Positions 44,381 to 55,080 of a stretch of DNA of 64,000 nucleotides are shown piece after piece. Position numbers and translations under genes: made by a program. This DNA comes from Tenggerimyces sp963762635 (GTDB lineage: Bacteria; Actinomycetota; Actinomycetes; Propionibacteriales; Actinopolymorphaceae): assembly GCA_963762635.1 (NCBI GenBank), contig CAVXLQ010000012.1, forward strand, positions 248,001 through 312,000, read 5' to 3'. The notes beneath the pieces are model-generated. The model worked only from the letters and a program-made list of their open reading frames with translations, ran no database searches and had not been told where the DNA came from. The first letter of the stretch is position 1, and the number at the start of each line of letters is the position of its first letter.

Positions 44381-44404
44381 CTGGTGCTGTCTGCGAGCTG
44401 CCGA

Positions 44405-44427
44405 CGTCAACTACTGATGCGTTGACG
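44405..44427. promoter_or_regulatory. Inverted repeat upstream of MFS/DUF899 operon
   Basis: CGTCAA-n11-TTGACG has perfect six-base arms. It lies 24 bp after the reductase stop in the 184-bp gap before the MFS operon. It may be a regulator site for that operon; no regulator gene is adjacent. Confidence 0.35.
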
Positions 44428-44564
44428 GATGCGCGCGTTTCCCGTCCGCTCCTAGCGTGCTGGTCAGGTGATCCGCGCCGGAAATCTCCGCTTGCGGTGT
44501 CGGATCCGGCCCGAGGCGTTCGTAGCAGGGGTGAACGTCCACCCAAGCAGACGGGATCAGAAAA

Positions 44565-46136
44565 GTGACTACTGCAAGCACAAGGCCCGGAGCCGGGCGG
44601 CGGGAATGGGTCGGGCTGGCTGTGCTCGGCATTGCCACGTTCCTCGTCGCGATGGATTTCTCCGTGCTGTACCTGGCCGTTCCGCACCTGACCGCCGATC
44701 TCGCGCCGAGCGGCGTCGAGCAGCTGTGGATCGTCGACATCTACGGCTTCCTGATCGCCGGCTTCCTCGTCACCATGGGCACCATCGGTGATCGGATCGG
44801 CCGGAAGAAGCTGCTGCTCATCGGCGCCGCCGCGTTCGGCATCGCCTCGATCGTGGCGGCGTTCTCCACCAGCCCGGGCATGCTCATCGGCAGCCGCGCG
44901 CTGCTCGGCGTGGCCGGTGCCGCGGTCACGCCCAGCGCGATGGCCCTGGTGAACGGCATGTTCACCGAGCAGAAACAACGCACCCGCGCGCTCGCGATCT
45001 ACACGGCCTGCTTCATGAGCGGCATGACGCTCGGCCCGCTCGTCGGCGGCGTGCTGCTGGAGTTCTTCTGGTGGGGCTCGGTCTTCCTCGTGGCGGTGCC
45101 GGGGATCGTCCTGCTGCTCGCGTTCGGACCGGCCCTGCTCACCGAACAGAAGGCAACCAACGCCGGCAGGCTGGACCCGGGAAGCGTCGTGCTGTCCCTC
45201 GCCGCGATCCTGCCGTTCGTGTACGGCCTCAAGCAGCTGGCCACCAACGGCTTCGCGTGGTTCCCGGCAACAGCGCTCGTCGCCGGCATCGCCACAGGTG
45301 TGGCGTTCGTCCAACGGCAGCGCCGTCTCGAGCACCCGCTGCTCGATCTCCAGCTGTTCGGCAACCGCACGTTCCGCAACACGGTCGGCCTGTTCTTCGT
45401 GACCGCCGTGGTGGGCGCCGGCACCCTGCTGCTCGTCACGCTCTACCTGCAGAACGTCATCGGCCTCACCCCGTTGGCCGCCGGCATGCTCCTGCTCGTG
45501 CCGAACGTGCTGATGATCGTCGCCAGCCTCACCACGCCGCCGCTGGCCAACCGCGTACGGCCGGCGTACCTGATCGCGGGCGGCCTGTTCGTCGCGGGCA
45601 TCGGCTACCTGATGTTCACGCTGGCCGACGCGACCTCCGGCCCCTGGCCGATCTTCCTCGCCATGTGCGTCGTCCTGTTCGGCACGGCCCCGCTGGCCGC
45701 GCTCGCCAACCACTTCGCGATGGGCGCCGTGCCGCCGGAGAAGGCGGGCTCTGGGGCGTCGATCGTGCAGACGACCACCGAGTTCGCGATCGGGTTCGGC
45801 ATCGCTACGCTCGCCACCTTGGGGACCTTGGTCTACCGCGGCAACGTGGAGGGCGCGTTGCCCACGCAAGCCGCGGACGCCGCCCGCGAGGGCATCGACC
45901 GTGCGGTCGCCGCTGCCGCGACCCTGCCGGCGGAGCAGGGTGCCGACCTGCTGGCCGCGGCCCGCGACGCGTTCACCGCGGGTCTGCATGTGGTGGGCGT
46001 CGTCAGCGCCATCTTCTACGCCATCCTGGCCGTCCTCGCCCTGCGCGCGTTCAAGCAGGTGCGGAACTCCTACGGCGGCGATTCTCCAGTCACAGAAGGA
46101 CAAACTACCGAAGAACGAGAGAAGGTTGCAGCATGA
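44565..46136 (+). CDS. MFS drug exporter, DHA2 (14-TM) family
   Basis: This 523-residue membrane protein has 14 predicted helices. Features are AMDFSVLYLAVPHLTADLAP in helix 1, GDRIGRKKLLLIGAA as motif A, and LGPLVGGVLLEFFWWGSVFL near helix 5. A long extracytoplasmic loop (about 425-475) precedes the last helix, as in EmrB/SmvA proteins that export quaternary or dye-like compounds. GTG 44565 is the likely start, though the ribosome site is weak. Its stop overlaps the DUF899 gene (ATGA), indicating coupled translation. Confidence 0.9.
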   Translation: MTTASTRPGAGRREWVGLAVLGIATFLVAMDFSVLYLAVPHLTADLAPSGVEQLWIVDIYGFLIAGFLVTMGTIGDRIGRKKLLLIGAAAFGIASIVAAFSTSPGMLIGSRALLGVAGAAVTPSAMALVNGMFTEQKQRTRALAIYTACFMSGMTLGPLVGGVLLEFFWWGSVFLVAVPGIVLLLAFGPALLTEQKATNAGRLDPGSVVLSLAAILPFVYGLKQLATNGFAWFPATALVAGIATGVAFVQRQRRLEHPLLDLQLFGNRTFRNTVGLFFVTAVVGAGTLLLVTLYLQNVIGLTPLAAGMLLLVPNVLMIVASLTTPPLANRVRPAYLIAGGLFVAGIGYLMFTLADATSGPWPIFLAMCVVLFGTAPLAALANHFAMGAVPPEKAGSGASIVQTTTEFAIGFGIATLATLGTLVYRGNVEGALPTQAADAAREGIDRAVAAAATLPAEQGADLLAAARDAFTAGLHVVGVVSAIFYAILAVLALRAFKQVRNSYGGDSPVTEGQTTEEREKVAA

Positions 46137-46912
46137 CCACCGATCCCCACAACGCCGCCCGACCCACGATCGTCGACCGTGCGACGTTCCAGGCCGAGCT
46201 CGACCAGCTCCAGGTACGGGAGAAAGCCCATACCCGGGAGGGCGACGCGATCGCCGCCGCCCGACGCAGGCTCCCGATGGTCGAGGTCGACGCGCGGACA
46301 CCGCTGATCGGTCCCAAGGGAGAGACCCCGCTGATCGACGTCTTCGAAGGCCGTTCCCAGCTGGTCGCCTACTACCACATGTGGCACCCCGGCAGGCCGG
46401 CCGCAGAGCAGTGCGAGGGCTGCACGTTCAACACCTCCCATGTCACCGAGCTGAACTATCTGCGCTCGCGCGACGTCAGCTACGCGGTGCTGGCCGAGGG
46501 GTCGTACGAGGAGGTCGCGCGGTACCGCGAGTTCATGGGCTACCCGGCTCCCTGGTACTCGGTGCCGGCGGACTCCCTGGCCAAGCTGGTCCCGCACTTC
46601 GGCATCCTGGCGAGCTATCTGCGCGACGGCGACCGGGTCTACGAGACCTGGTGGACCACCGGCCGGGGCGACGAGGTGATGGCACCGTCGTACGCCCTGC
46701 TGGACCGGACCGTCTACGGCCGGCAGGAGCAGTGGGAGGACTCGCCGGAGGGCTGGCCCCAGGAGTGGCCGGTGCGGGGTGGACAGTTCCGCGCCGACCA
46801 CGGAAAGGGACGCCCGACCGCCCAGCTGTCACGGATCGAGGAAGGCCGCGACGACGACCTCGGCCCCGTGCCGGACGGTGTGACCCCGTGCACCTGTGAC
46901 CTGCACCAGTAA
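46133..46912 (+). CDS. DUF899 thioredoxin-like protein
   Basis: This 259-residue protein of the DUF899 family has a thioredoxin-like fold. It shows the segment LVAYYHMWHPGRPAAEQCEG with a CxxC (CEGC) after it, SHVTELNYLRSRDVSYAVLA, and a C-terminal WPQEWPVRGGQFRADHGKG. Members are thought to be redox proteins, without a defined substrate. It overlaps the MFS gene by ATGA, so it is produced together with an exporter, hinting at joint defence against a thiol-reactive compound. It is convergent with a RibD-like gene. Confidence 0.88.
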   Translation: MTTDPHNAARPTIVDRATFQAELDQLQVREKAHTREGDAIAAARRRLPMVEVDARTPLIGPKGETPLIDVFEGRSQLVAYYHMWHPGRPAAEQCEGCTFNTSHVTELNYLRSRDVSYAVLAEGSYEEVARYREFMGYPAPWYSVPADSLAKLVPHFGILASYLRDGDRVYETWWTTGRGDEVMAPSYALLDRTVYGRQEQWEDSPEGWPQEWPVRGGQFRADHGKGRPTAQLSRIEEGRDDDLGPVPDGVTPCTCDLHQ

Positions 46913-47638
46913 CTAGCCGCGGAGCCAGCGGTAGAAGAGGAAGCCGTCCTCCTCGGCGAGGCTGGCGAGCACCAGGCCGGTGACGCCCGGCAGCGGACCG
47001 TTCATGATCCGCAGGGCGTCGCCGGCCTCGAGCATGGGGGAGACCGTCAGGCAGTGCTCGTCGACCAGGCCCGCCGCGACCAGGCCGGCGAGCAGCCGGG
47101 GCCCGCCTTCGCACAGCACGTGCGGCAGGCCTCGGGCGGCGAGAACGTCGAGCGCCTCGCCCAGATCGACCCGTTCGTCCCCGGTCGTCACGACGTCGAC
47201 CCGCGAGGCGAGCTCCGCCAGGGCATCGGGTGAGGCGGAACGGGGCGCCAACACGATCGTGCGCCCGTCGGCCAGTGGTTTGTCCGGCAGGTCGAGCGAC
47301 CGGGTGACGATCGCGAGCCGGGGCGGCTCGGCGAGACCCAGCGCGGCACGCAGAGCCGCGTACTCCGGCCGTACGCGCATCGGCCCGTATCCCTCGGTCC
47401 GAACGGTCTCCGCACCCACCAGGACCACGTCGGTCAGCGCGCGGAGCAGGCCCATCACCCGCCGGTCCGCCGGCCCGGAGATCGAGCCGGACCGGCCGTC
47501 CGGGCCCTGCGCGGCGCCGTCGACCGTGGCGATCATCAGCGACCGGATCCAGGGGCGGCCGGCTGGCAGCGCGTAGAGCCGGGCCAGCGCGTCGTCGTCG
47601 AGCTCCACCTCGGGCTCGGGCGGGATCACCAGTCGCAT
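46913..47638 (-). CDS. Pyrimidine reductase-like protein (RibD C-terminal domain)
   Basis: This 241-residue protein has the RibD-C/HTP reductase fold: RPWIRSLMIATVDGAAQGPD, VVLVGAETVRTEGYGP (NADPH site), LPHVLCEGGPRLLAGLVAAG, and FYRWLRG at the end. It resembles 5-amino-6-(5-phosphoribosylamino)uracil reductase of riboflavin synthesis but is not next to rib genes, so it could be a paralogue. The start is ATG 47638. The long frame continuing upstream to 48961 is a shadow of the PPK2 gene. Confidence 0.85.
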   Translation of the reverse strand: MRLVIPPEPEVELDDDALARLYALPAGRPWIRSLMIATVDGAAQGPDGRSGSISGPADRRVMGLLRALTDVVLVGAETVRTEGYGPMRVRPEYAALRAALGLAEPPRLAIVTRSLDLPDKPLADGRTIVLAPRSASPDALAELASRVDVVTTGDERVDLGEALDVLAARGLPHVLCEGGPRLLAGLVAAGLVDEHCLTVSPMLEAGDALRIMNGPLPGVTGLVLASLAEEDGFLFYRWLRG

Positions 47639-47749
47639 ACGTCCGATCCCATCAGACACGCACGACCGAACGTGACGAGAGGGCGGACGACACGCATCGG
47701 TGGCGTAAATTGGCCCGTATTCGCTGCTCGCCGACGAACGGAACACCCC

Positions 47750-48589
47750 ATGGCCAAGCGCATCTCCGACCGGCTCCGCCTCGCACCAGGGCCGGTCGAC
47801 CTCGCATCCATCCCGACCGACGCGACCCCGGGCTTCAAGGGGAACAAGACGGACGGGCAGAAGGCGCTGGTCGAGCTGGCGCCGACCCTGGGGGAGTTGC
47901 AGGAGAAGCTCTACGCCGAAGGGCGCACCGGCGGTCAGCGCAGGGTGCTGCTCGTTCTGCAGGGCATGGACACGTCCGGCAAGGGGGGCGTCCTGCGCCA
48001 CGTCGCCGGTCTGTGTGACCCGCAGGGTCTGCACATCAAGGCGTTCAAGGCTCCGACAGCTGAGGAGCGCAAGCACGACTTCCTCTGGCGGATCCGGGCC
48101 GAGCTGCCGCCCGAGGGCTACATCGGCGCGTTCGACCGGTCGCACTACGAGGACGTGCTGATCGTTCGCGTCCACGATCTGGTGCCGCGGGCGACCTGGT
48201 CGCGCCGGTACGCGACGATCAACCGCTTCGAGCAGCAGCTCGCGGACAAGGGCACCACGATCATCAAGTGCTTCCTGCACGTCTCCAAGGAGGAGCAGCA
48301 GGCGCGGCTCGCGGCCCGGCTCGACGACCCGACCAAGTACTGGAAGTACAACCCCGCCGACGTCGACGAGCGCGCGTACTGGGACGACTACCAGGAGGCC
48401 TACGCGGCCGCGCTGGAGAAGTGCACCAGCGACTCCGCGCCCTGGTTCGTCGTGCCGTCGGACCGCAAGTGGTACCGCAACTGGGCGATCACCAACCTGC
48501 TCATCGAGCACCTGCAGGACCTCGACCCGAAGTGGCCGCTGGCGAGCTACGACGTGGACGCCGAACGGGCCCGGCTCGCGGAGAGCTGA
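47750..48589 (+). CDS. ppk2: Polyphosphate kinase 2 family protein
   Basis: This 279-residue protein of the PPK2 family has Walker A GMDTSGKGG (72-80), DRSHYED (129-135) as the Walker B/lid entry, and ATINRFEQQLADKGTTIIKC. The family transfers phosphate between polyphosphate and nucleoside mono- or diphosphates; single-domain class I or III forms act on NDP or AMP. The segment YWKYNPADVDERAYWDDYQ is typical. The start is ATG 47750. The gene is divergent from the RibD-like gene with a 111-bp gap. Confidence 0.92.
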   Translation: MAKRISDRLRLAPGPVDLASIPTDATPGFKGNKTDGQKALVELAPTLGELQEKLYAEGRTGGQRRVLLVLQGMDTSGKGGVLRHVAGLCDPQGLHIKAFKAPTAEERKHDFLWRIRAELPPEGYIGAFDRSHYEDVLIVRVHDLVPRATWSRRYATINRFEQQLADKGTTIIKCFLHVSKEEQQARLAARLDDPTKYWKYNPADVDERAYWDDYQEAYAAALEKCTSDSAPWFVVPSDRKWYRNWAITNLLIEHLQDLDPKWPLASYDVDAERARLAES

Positions 48590-48644
48590 GGCAACCGTGC
48601 GAGGCTGGCCAGCGCGAGGAACGAGCAGCTGAGCGGAGCCGAGC

Positions 48645-50513
48645 ATGCGTAGGTGGAGGCGCCGGCGCCTCATCGAGGCCGGGGCACTGGTGGTCATGGG
48701 CGCGGTCGTCGGCCCTGGCTGCAGCCGCGAGGACGCCTCGACACCGTCGGCCGCCGACACGCCCGCTCCCGCACGCACGACCCCGGCTGCCACACCGACG
48801 CCGACACCGACGCCGACTCCTGAGGAGCACCAGGCCGTGACCCCGTCGCCGGAGCCTGACCAGCAGCTGCTGCGCGGCATGTCGTTGGAGGAGAAGGTCG
48901 GGCAGCTGTTCGTGCTGTTCGCGTTCGGTCCCGACGCGGACCGGGCCGACTCCCGCAACACCGAGCTCTACGGCGTCGCGACCGCCGAGAAGATCATCGA
49001 GAAGTACAAGCCGGGTGGGTGGATCTACTTCACCGCGCGCGACAACGTCCAGGACCCGGCGCAGGTCGCGACGCTGTCCAACGACCTGCAGCGCGTCGCC
49101 CTCGCGACCGGCGCGAAGGTGCCGCTGCTGATCGGCACCGACCAGGAGCAGGGGCTGGTCGTACGGATCGGGCCGCCGGTCACGATGTTCGCGGGCAACA
49201 TGGCTCAGGGCGCGTCGCGCGACCTCGCCGACGCCCGGACGGTCGCGGCGATCACCGGCCGCGAGCTGCGCGCGATGGGCATCCATCAGGACTACGCGCC
49301 GGACGCGGACGTCAACACCAACCCGGCGAACCCGGTGATCGGTGTCCGCTCGTTCTCCTCCGACCCGTCCCTCGCCGCGGACCTGACGACGGCGATGGTG
49401 AAGGGCTTCCAGCAGGACGCGAAGGTCATCGCGACCGCGAAGCATTTCCCGGGACACGGCGATACCAAGGACGACAGCCACTTCGCGTTGCCGGTAGTGA
49501 GCCACACCCGTGACGAGTGGGACCGGCTGGACGCGCCGCCGTTCCGCGCGGCGATCGCGGCCGGCATCGACTCGATCATGACCGCGCACATCGTGCTGAA
49601 GGCCCTCGACCCGTCCGGCGACCCGGCGACGCTGAGCAAGCCGATCATCACCGGCGTGCTGCGCGGCGAGCTCGGCTTCGAGGGCCTGGTGGTGACGGAC
49701 TCGATGGAGATGGCGGGCGTACGGGAGAAGTACGGCGACGCGGAGGCGGCGGTGCGCGCGATCGAGGCGGGCGCCGACCAGGTGCTGATCCCGCCGGCGC
49801 CCGAGCAGGCGTTCGCCGCCGTGCTGAAGGCGGTGCGGTCGGGGCGGATCAGCGAGAGCCGGATCGACGAGAGCGTGTCGCGGGTGCTGGCGTTGAAGTC
49901 CGCGCGAGGGATCGTGGACTCGCCGTACGTCGAGGCGTCGTCGGTGAAAGCGGTCGTGGGCACGGCGGAGAACCGCGCGGCGGCGCAGCGGGTGACGGAC
50001 AAGACGACGACGGTCGTCCGCAACGATGCCGGGCTGCTGCCGTTCGCGCAGCCGCCGAAGGACGTGCTGGTGGCGGGCTGGGGTGTCGCGGCCCGCAAGC
50101 TGGGCGCGCGGTTGGAGGCCCGCGGGTCCTCGGTGTCGGTACGAGAGACGGACGAGGACCCGAGCAGGGGAGCGATCGCCGACCTCGCGGACAAGGCGCG
50201 AGGGCGCGACCTGGTCATCGCCGTCACCACCCGCGCCTGGTCGTTCCGGGAGCAGCGCGCGATGGTCGCCGCGCTCGTGGAGACGGGGAGACCGGTCGTC
50301 ACCGTGGCCGTGCGGGACCCGTACGACGCCGCGTCCTACGACTCCGAGACCCACCTGGCGACGTACTCGCACTCCGACGTCGCGATGGAGTCACTGGTCC
50401 GGGTGCTGCTCGGCGAGGTCGCGCCGCGGGGCAAGCTGCCGGTCGCGATCCCCAAGAACGGCGTCGCGCTGTACCCGTTCGGCCATGGCCTCACCTGGCG
50501 AAGCGGCGGGTGA
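48645..50513 (+). CDS. GH3 beta-N-acetylglucosaminidase-like lipoprotein
   Basis: This 622-residue protein has a lipoprotein signal (RRRLIEAGALVVMGAVVG, then PGC) and a Thr/Pro linker to residue ~65. The GH3 barrel follows with the NagZ-type motif KHFPGHGDTKDDSH (266-279; the loop His acts as acid/base in NagZ) and nucleophile Asp352 in VVTDSMEM. A C-terminal GH3 alpha/beta sandwich covers about 440-620. It should cleave N-acetylglucosamine from peptidoglycan fragments outside the cell. Its 3' end overlaps the convergent GNAT gene by 23 bp. Confidence 0.92.
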   Translation: MRRWRRRRLIEAGALVVMGAVVGPGCSREDASTPSAADTPAPARTTPAATPTPTPTPTPEEHQAVTPSPEPDQQLLRGMSLEEKVGQLFVLFAFGPDADRADSRNTELYGVATAEKIIEKYKPGGWIYFTARDNVQDPAQVATLSNDLQRVALATGAKVPLLIGTDQEQGLVVRIGPPVTMFAGNMAQGASRDLADARTVAAITGRELRAMGIHQDYAPDADVNTNPANPVIGVRSFSSDPSLAADLTTAMVKGFQQDAKVIATAKHFPGHGDTKDDSHFALPVVSHTRDEWDRLDAPPFRAAIAAGIDSIMTAHIVLKALDPSGDPATLSKPIITGVLRGELGFEGLVVTDSMEMAGVREKYGDAEAAVRAIEAGADQVLIPPAPEQAFAAVLKAVRSGRISESRIDESVSRVLALKSARGIVDSPYVEASSVKAVVGTAENRAAAQRVTDKTTTVVRNDAGLLPFAQPPKDVLVAGWGVAARKLGARLEARGSSVSVRETDEDPSRGAIADLADKARGRDLVIAVTTRAWSFREQRAMVAALVETGRPVVTVAVRDPYDAASYDSETHLATYSHSDVAMESLVRVLLGEVAPRGKLPVAIPKNGVALYPFGHGLTWRSGG

Positions 50514-51018
50514 GGAAGACCCGGGTTCGGCCGTTCCACTCCTGGGTCACTCCGTCGGCGAGCTCATAGCCGTGGCGCTCGTAGAGCGCGATCGCCGGCG
50601 CGTTCTGCTGGAGCGTGCGCACGACGCACGCCGTCGTGGCCGCGGGAAGTTCGCCGTGCAGCCGATCGACGAGCGCTGAGGCGAGTCCGATGCGGCGTGC
50701 GCTGCTGGCGACGCCGAGCTCGGCGAGGTACGTCGTGGTCGAGAGGTCCACGCCGAGCGCGCTCTCGTAGTCGTCGACCTTGCCGTACGTGCTGATCGGC
50801 AGCGCGACGAGGAAGCCGACCGGCTCCTCGCCACGGCGGGCGACGTACGCGTGTGTCGCTCGCTCGACGAGCGGCGGGAACCACTCCGCCGCCGCCGCGA
50901 CCTCGCCCGGCCGGTAGTCGTACGGCGGGCTGTCCTGGATGACCTGAACGAGTGCGGTCAGCGCGTCGTCGCTTGCGACCGCCACGCTGATTTCGACATC
51001 GGTTTCCATACCGAACAA
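50491..51018 (-). CDS. GNAT-family N-acetyltransferase
   Basis: This 175-residue protein has a full GNAT fold: THAYVARRGEEPVGFLVALP, then TYLAELGVASSARRIGLASA for acetyl-CoA binding, and NAPAIALYERHGYEL. It is most like the general small-molecule/protein acetyltransferases. ATG 51018 or ATG 51009 may be the start. It follows the SGNH gene by one base on the opposite side of that gene's stop: both genes are on the minus strand and the esterase ends at 51020. Co-transcription is therefore possible. Confidence 0.85.
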   Translation of the reverse strand: MFGMETDVEISVAVASDDALTALVQVIQDSPPYDYRPGEVAAAAEWFPPLVERATHAYVARRGEEPVGFLVALPISTYGKVDDYESALGVDLSTTTYLAELGVASSARRIGLASALVDRLHGELPAATTACVVRTLQQNAPAIALYERHGYELADGVTQEWNGRTRVFLTRRFAR

Positions 51019-51019
51019 G

Positions 51020-52108
51020 CTACAGCGGCGGCCAGGTGGTGGTCGCGCGGGTGAGGTCGATCGAGTCGAGCTCGGCGAAGCAGGTGCCCTTGGTGAAACG
51101 CACCGCGTTGCGGCCGGCGTTGAGCGTCACGGTCTGGGCGGTGACGGTCCACTTCTCCCAGCCGAAGGGTTGGTACGTCACCGTTCGGCCCTGCGCGCCG
51201 TTGACCGTCATCGTGTGCGTGCACGGCGTCGCGATGCCGTTCCCGCCGCGGATGAACAGCCGCCAGGTACCGGCGTAGGGCGCGTCGACCGCGAACTCGG
51301 CGTAGCTGTCGACGAGGTCGATCTTCCCCGCCTTGCCGTTGTTCGACGCGTTCACGGTCGTGAGTGCCTGCGCGTTGCGGAACGTCGCGAGCTCGGCCTC
51401 GTACCGGATGACCGGCGACGACACCATCGCGCCGTACCAGCGGTACGCCATCTTCGTGTTGCCGCTGTGCGTCAAGTGGATCTTGTCGGCCGCGACATCC
51501 GTTGCCAGCAAGGTGCTTCGCATGTCGACGAAGCGCACCTTCTTACCCTCGTCGACCTTCTTCTGCACGATGAACGGGATCGCGGCGTTGAACGTCTTCG
51601 CCCGGGCGTCGGTCGCAGGGTCGCCCATCGGGCCGACCGTCGACACGATGATCACCGCGTTGGGGACGACCGCGAGCAGCGTGTCGATCAGCTGCTCCAG
51701 CCGCGCGGGTGCCTTGGGCAGGTCGACGTTCCCCAGCACGTCGTTCGCGCCGGCGTGCAGCAGAACGACGTCCGGCTGGAACCGCTGGGCCCGGTCGGTC
51801 GCGATGTCGATGAGTTGGGAGAGGACGAACCCGCCGTGGCCCTCGTGGTCACGGTCCGGAAGCTGGGCCGGTCCCGCGTCGGTGATCGAGCCGACGAAGT
51901 CCACCGACAAACCCGCGGACGTCAGCATCTGGTAGAGATCGGAACGATAGCCGCCCGGAATGCTGCCCGCGGTCGTCGACGATCCCATCGGCATGACGCG
52001 CACCGCCGCGGCGTCGACGACGGCGGGCGCACTCCCTGCCGCCGGCCCGGCGGCGCTCACCGTCACCGTGAGAACTCCTGTTGCGACCGCTGCCAGCCAT
52101 CGACGCAT
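51020..52108 (-). CDS. Secreted SGNH/GDSL esterase with C-terminal carbohydrate-binding domain
   Basis: This 362-residue protein has a signal peptide (RRWLAAVATGVLTVTVSAAG). The SGNH domain (~35-235) shows MPMGSSTTAG (nucleophile Ser), GANDV (Asn) and DKIHLTHSG (catalytic Asp/His). A C-terminal CBM35/6-like domain (~240-360: YEAELATFRNAQAL, DSIDLTRA) follows. It probably removes acetyl groups from plant or microbial polysaccharides outside the cell. GGGAGG lies 6 nt before ATG 52108. GlgX is 58 bp upstream on the same strand. Confidence 0.9.
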   Translation of the reverse strand: MRRWLAAVATGVLTVTVSAAGPAAGSAPAVVDAAAVRVMPMGSSTTAGSIPGGYRSDLYQMLTSAGLSVDFVGSITDAGPAQLPDRDHEGHGGFVLSQLIDIATDRAQRFQPDVVLLHAGANDVLGNVDLPKAPARLEQLIDTLLAVVPNAVIIVSTVGPMGDPATDARAKTFNAAIPFIVQKKVDEGKKVRFVDMRSTLLATDVAADKIHLTHSGNTKMAYRWYGAMVSSPVIRYEAELATFRNAQALTTVNASNNGKAGKIDLVDSYAEFAVDAPYAGTWRLFIRGGNGIATPCTHTMTVNGAQGRTVTYQPFGWEKWTVTAQTVTLNAGRNAVRFTKGTCFAELDSIDLTRATTTWPPL

Positions 52109-52166
52109 CCGAACCCTCCCGTAGGTCGTTGTCGAACACGTTCTAGACCACGCGTCGCGGAGACGT

Positions 52167-54263
<2,097 letters not shown>

Positions 54264-54365
54264 CCGATGCTCCTCTCCATGCTGTCCGGCCGTGGCCGGT
54301 GAGTCTCGCATCCTGCCAGGTCCATGTTGCGGGCGCGCACCGCCTCGGTGGGGTACCCGGACGAG

Positions 54366-55079
54366 CTAGGAAGATGCGCTGGTCGCCTCGTATAGACGGT
54401 CGATGACGACGTCGACGATCTCGGGCGAGCCGCCCAGCGGCGCGGTCACCGCCGCCGCGCCCTCGGCCTCGGCCCAGTCGCGGATCGCGTCGGCGAAGTA
54501 CCCGGGGGCGAGCAGGTACGTCACGACTGCGACCTGCCTCGCGCCGCCCCGGTAGAACCGGCCGACGGCTTCGGACACGGTGGGCTCGGCCGCGCTCGCG
54601 TACGCGGGGGTCACCGGGACGTCCTGCCGGTGGGACAGCGTCGTGGCGACCGCCGCCACGGTCGCGTTGGCCTCCGGATCGGTCGACCCGGCCGCGGCGA
54701 GCACGACGGCGTCGTAGTCCACCCCGGTCGCGGTGAGCTGGCGCACGATCGCGTCGAGGATCAGGTCGTGTGGTCCGAGCACCGAACCCAGCCGTACCCG
54801 CAGGCCGCGGAGGCGCGCCGCCGTAGCGATCCCGGGGAGGTCGGTCTTGCTGTGGTAGGCGTGGTTGAGCAGGAACGGCAGGATCGTCACGCCACCGACG
54901 CCCCGACGGTCCAGGTTGGCCAGTGCGGAACGGGGATCGGGCTCGGCGAGCTCGAGGAACGCCGCCTCCGCGATCAGGTCGTCGACCCGCTCCTCGACCG
55001 CGGCAGCGACCTCGTGCGCGACGGCGGCCGCGCGCGGATCTCGGCTGCCGTGCGCGACGAGCAGGAGTCCATCAGGCAC
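54366..55079 (-). CDS. Sirohydrochlorin chelatase (CbiX/SirB-like)
   Basis: This 237-residue protein has two CbiX-type halves. The first carries LLLVAHGSRDPRAAAV (metal-binding His) and FLLNHAYHSKTDLP; the second VTYLLAPGYFADAIRDW. Such enzymes insert Fe2+ or Co2+ into sirohydrochlorin. As the last gene of the sulfite-reduction operon, one base beyond cysG, it most likely makes sirohaem. Start is ATG 55079. Cobalt insertion for B12 is an alternative but no cobalamin genes are near. Confidence 0.9.
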   Translation of the reverse strand: MPDGLLLVAHGSRDPRAAAVAHEVAAAVEERVDDLIAEAAFLELAEPDPRSALANLDRRGVGGVTILPFLLNHAYHSKTDLPGIATAARLRGLRVRLGSVLGPHDLILDAIVRQLTATGVDYDAVVLAAAGSTDPEANATVAAVATTLSHRQDVPVTPAYASAAEPTVSEAVGRFYRGGARQVAVVTYLLAPGYFADAIRDWAEAEGAAAVTAPLGGSPEIVDVVIDRLYEATSASS

Positions 55080-55080
55080 G

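Noticed and set aside
46913..48961. Single 682-codon frame joining the RibD-like protein to upstream sequence
   Set aside because: Only the part from ATG 47638 resembles a protein family. The upstream half is antisense to the PPK2 gene.
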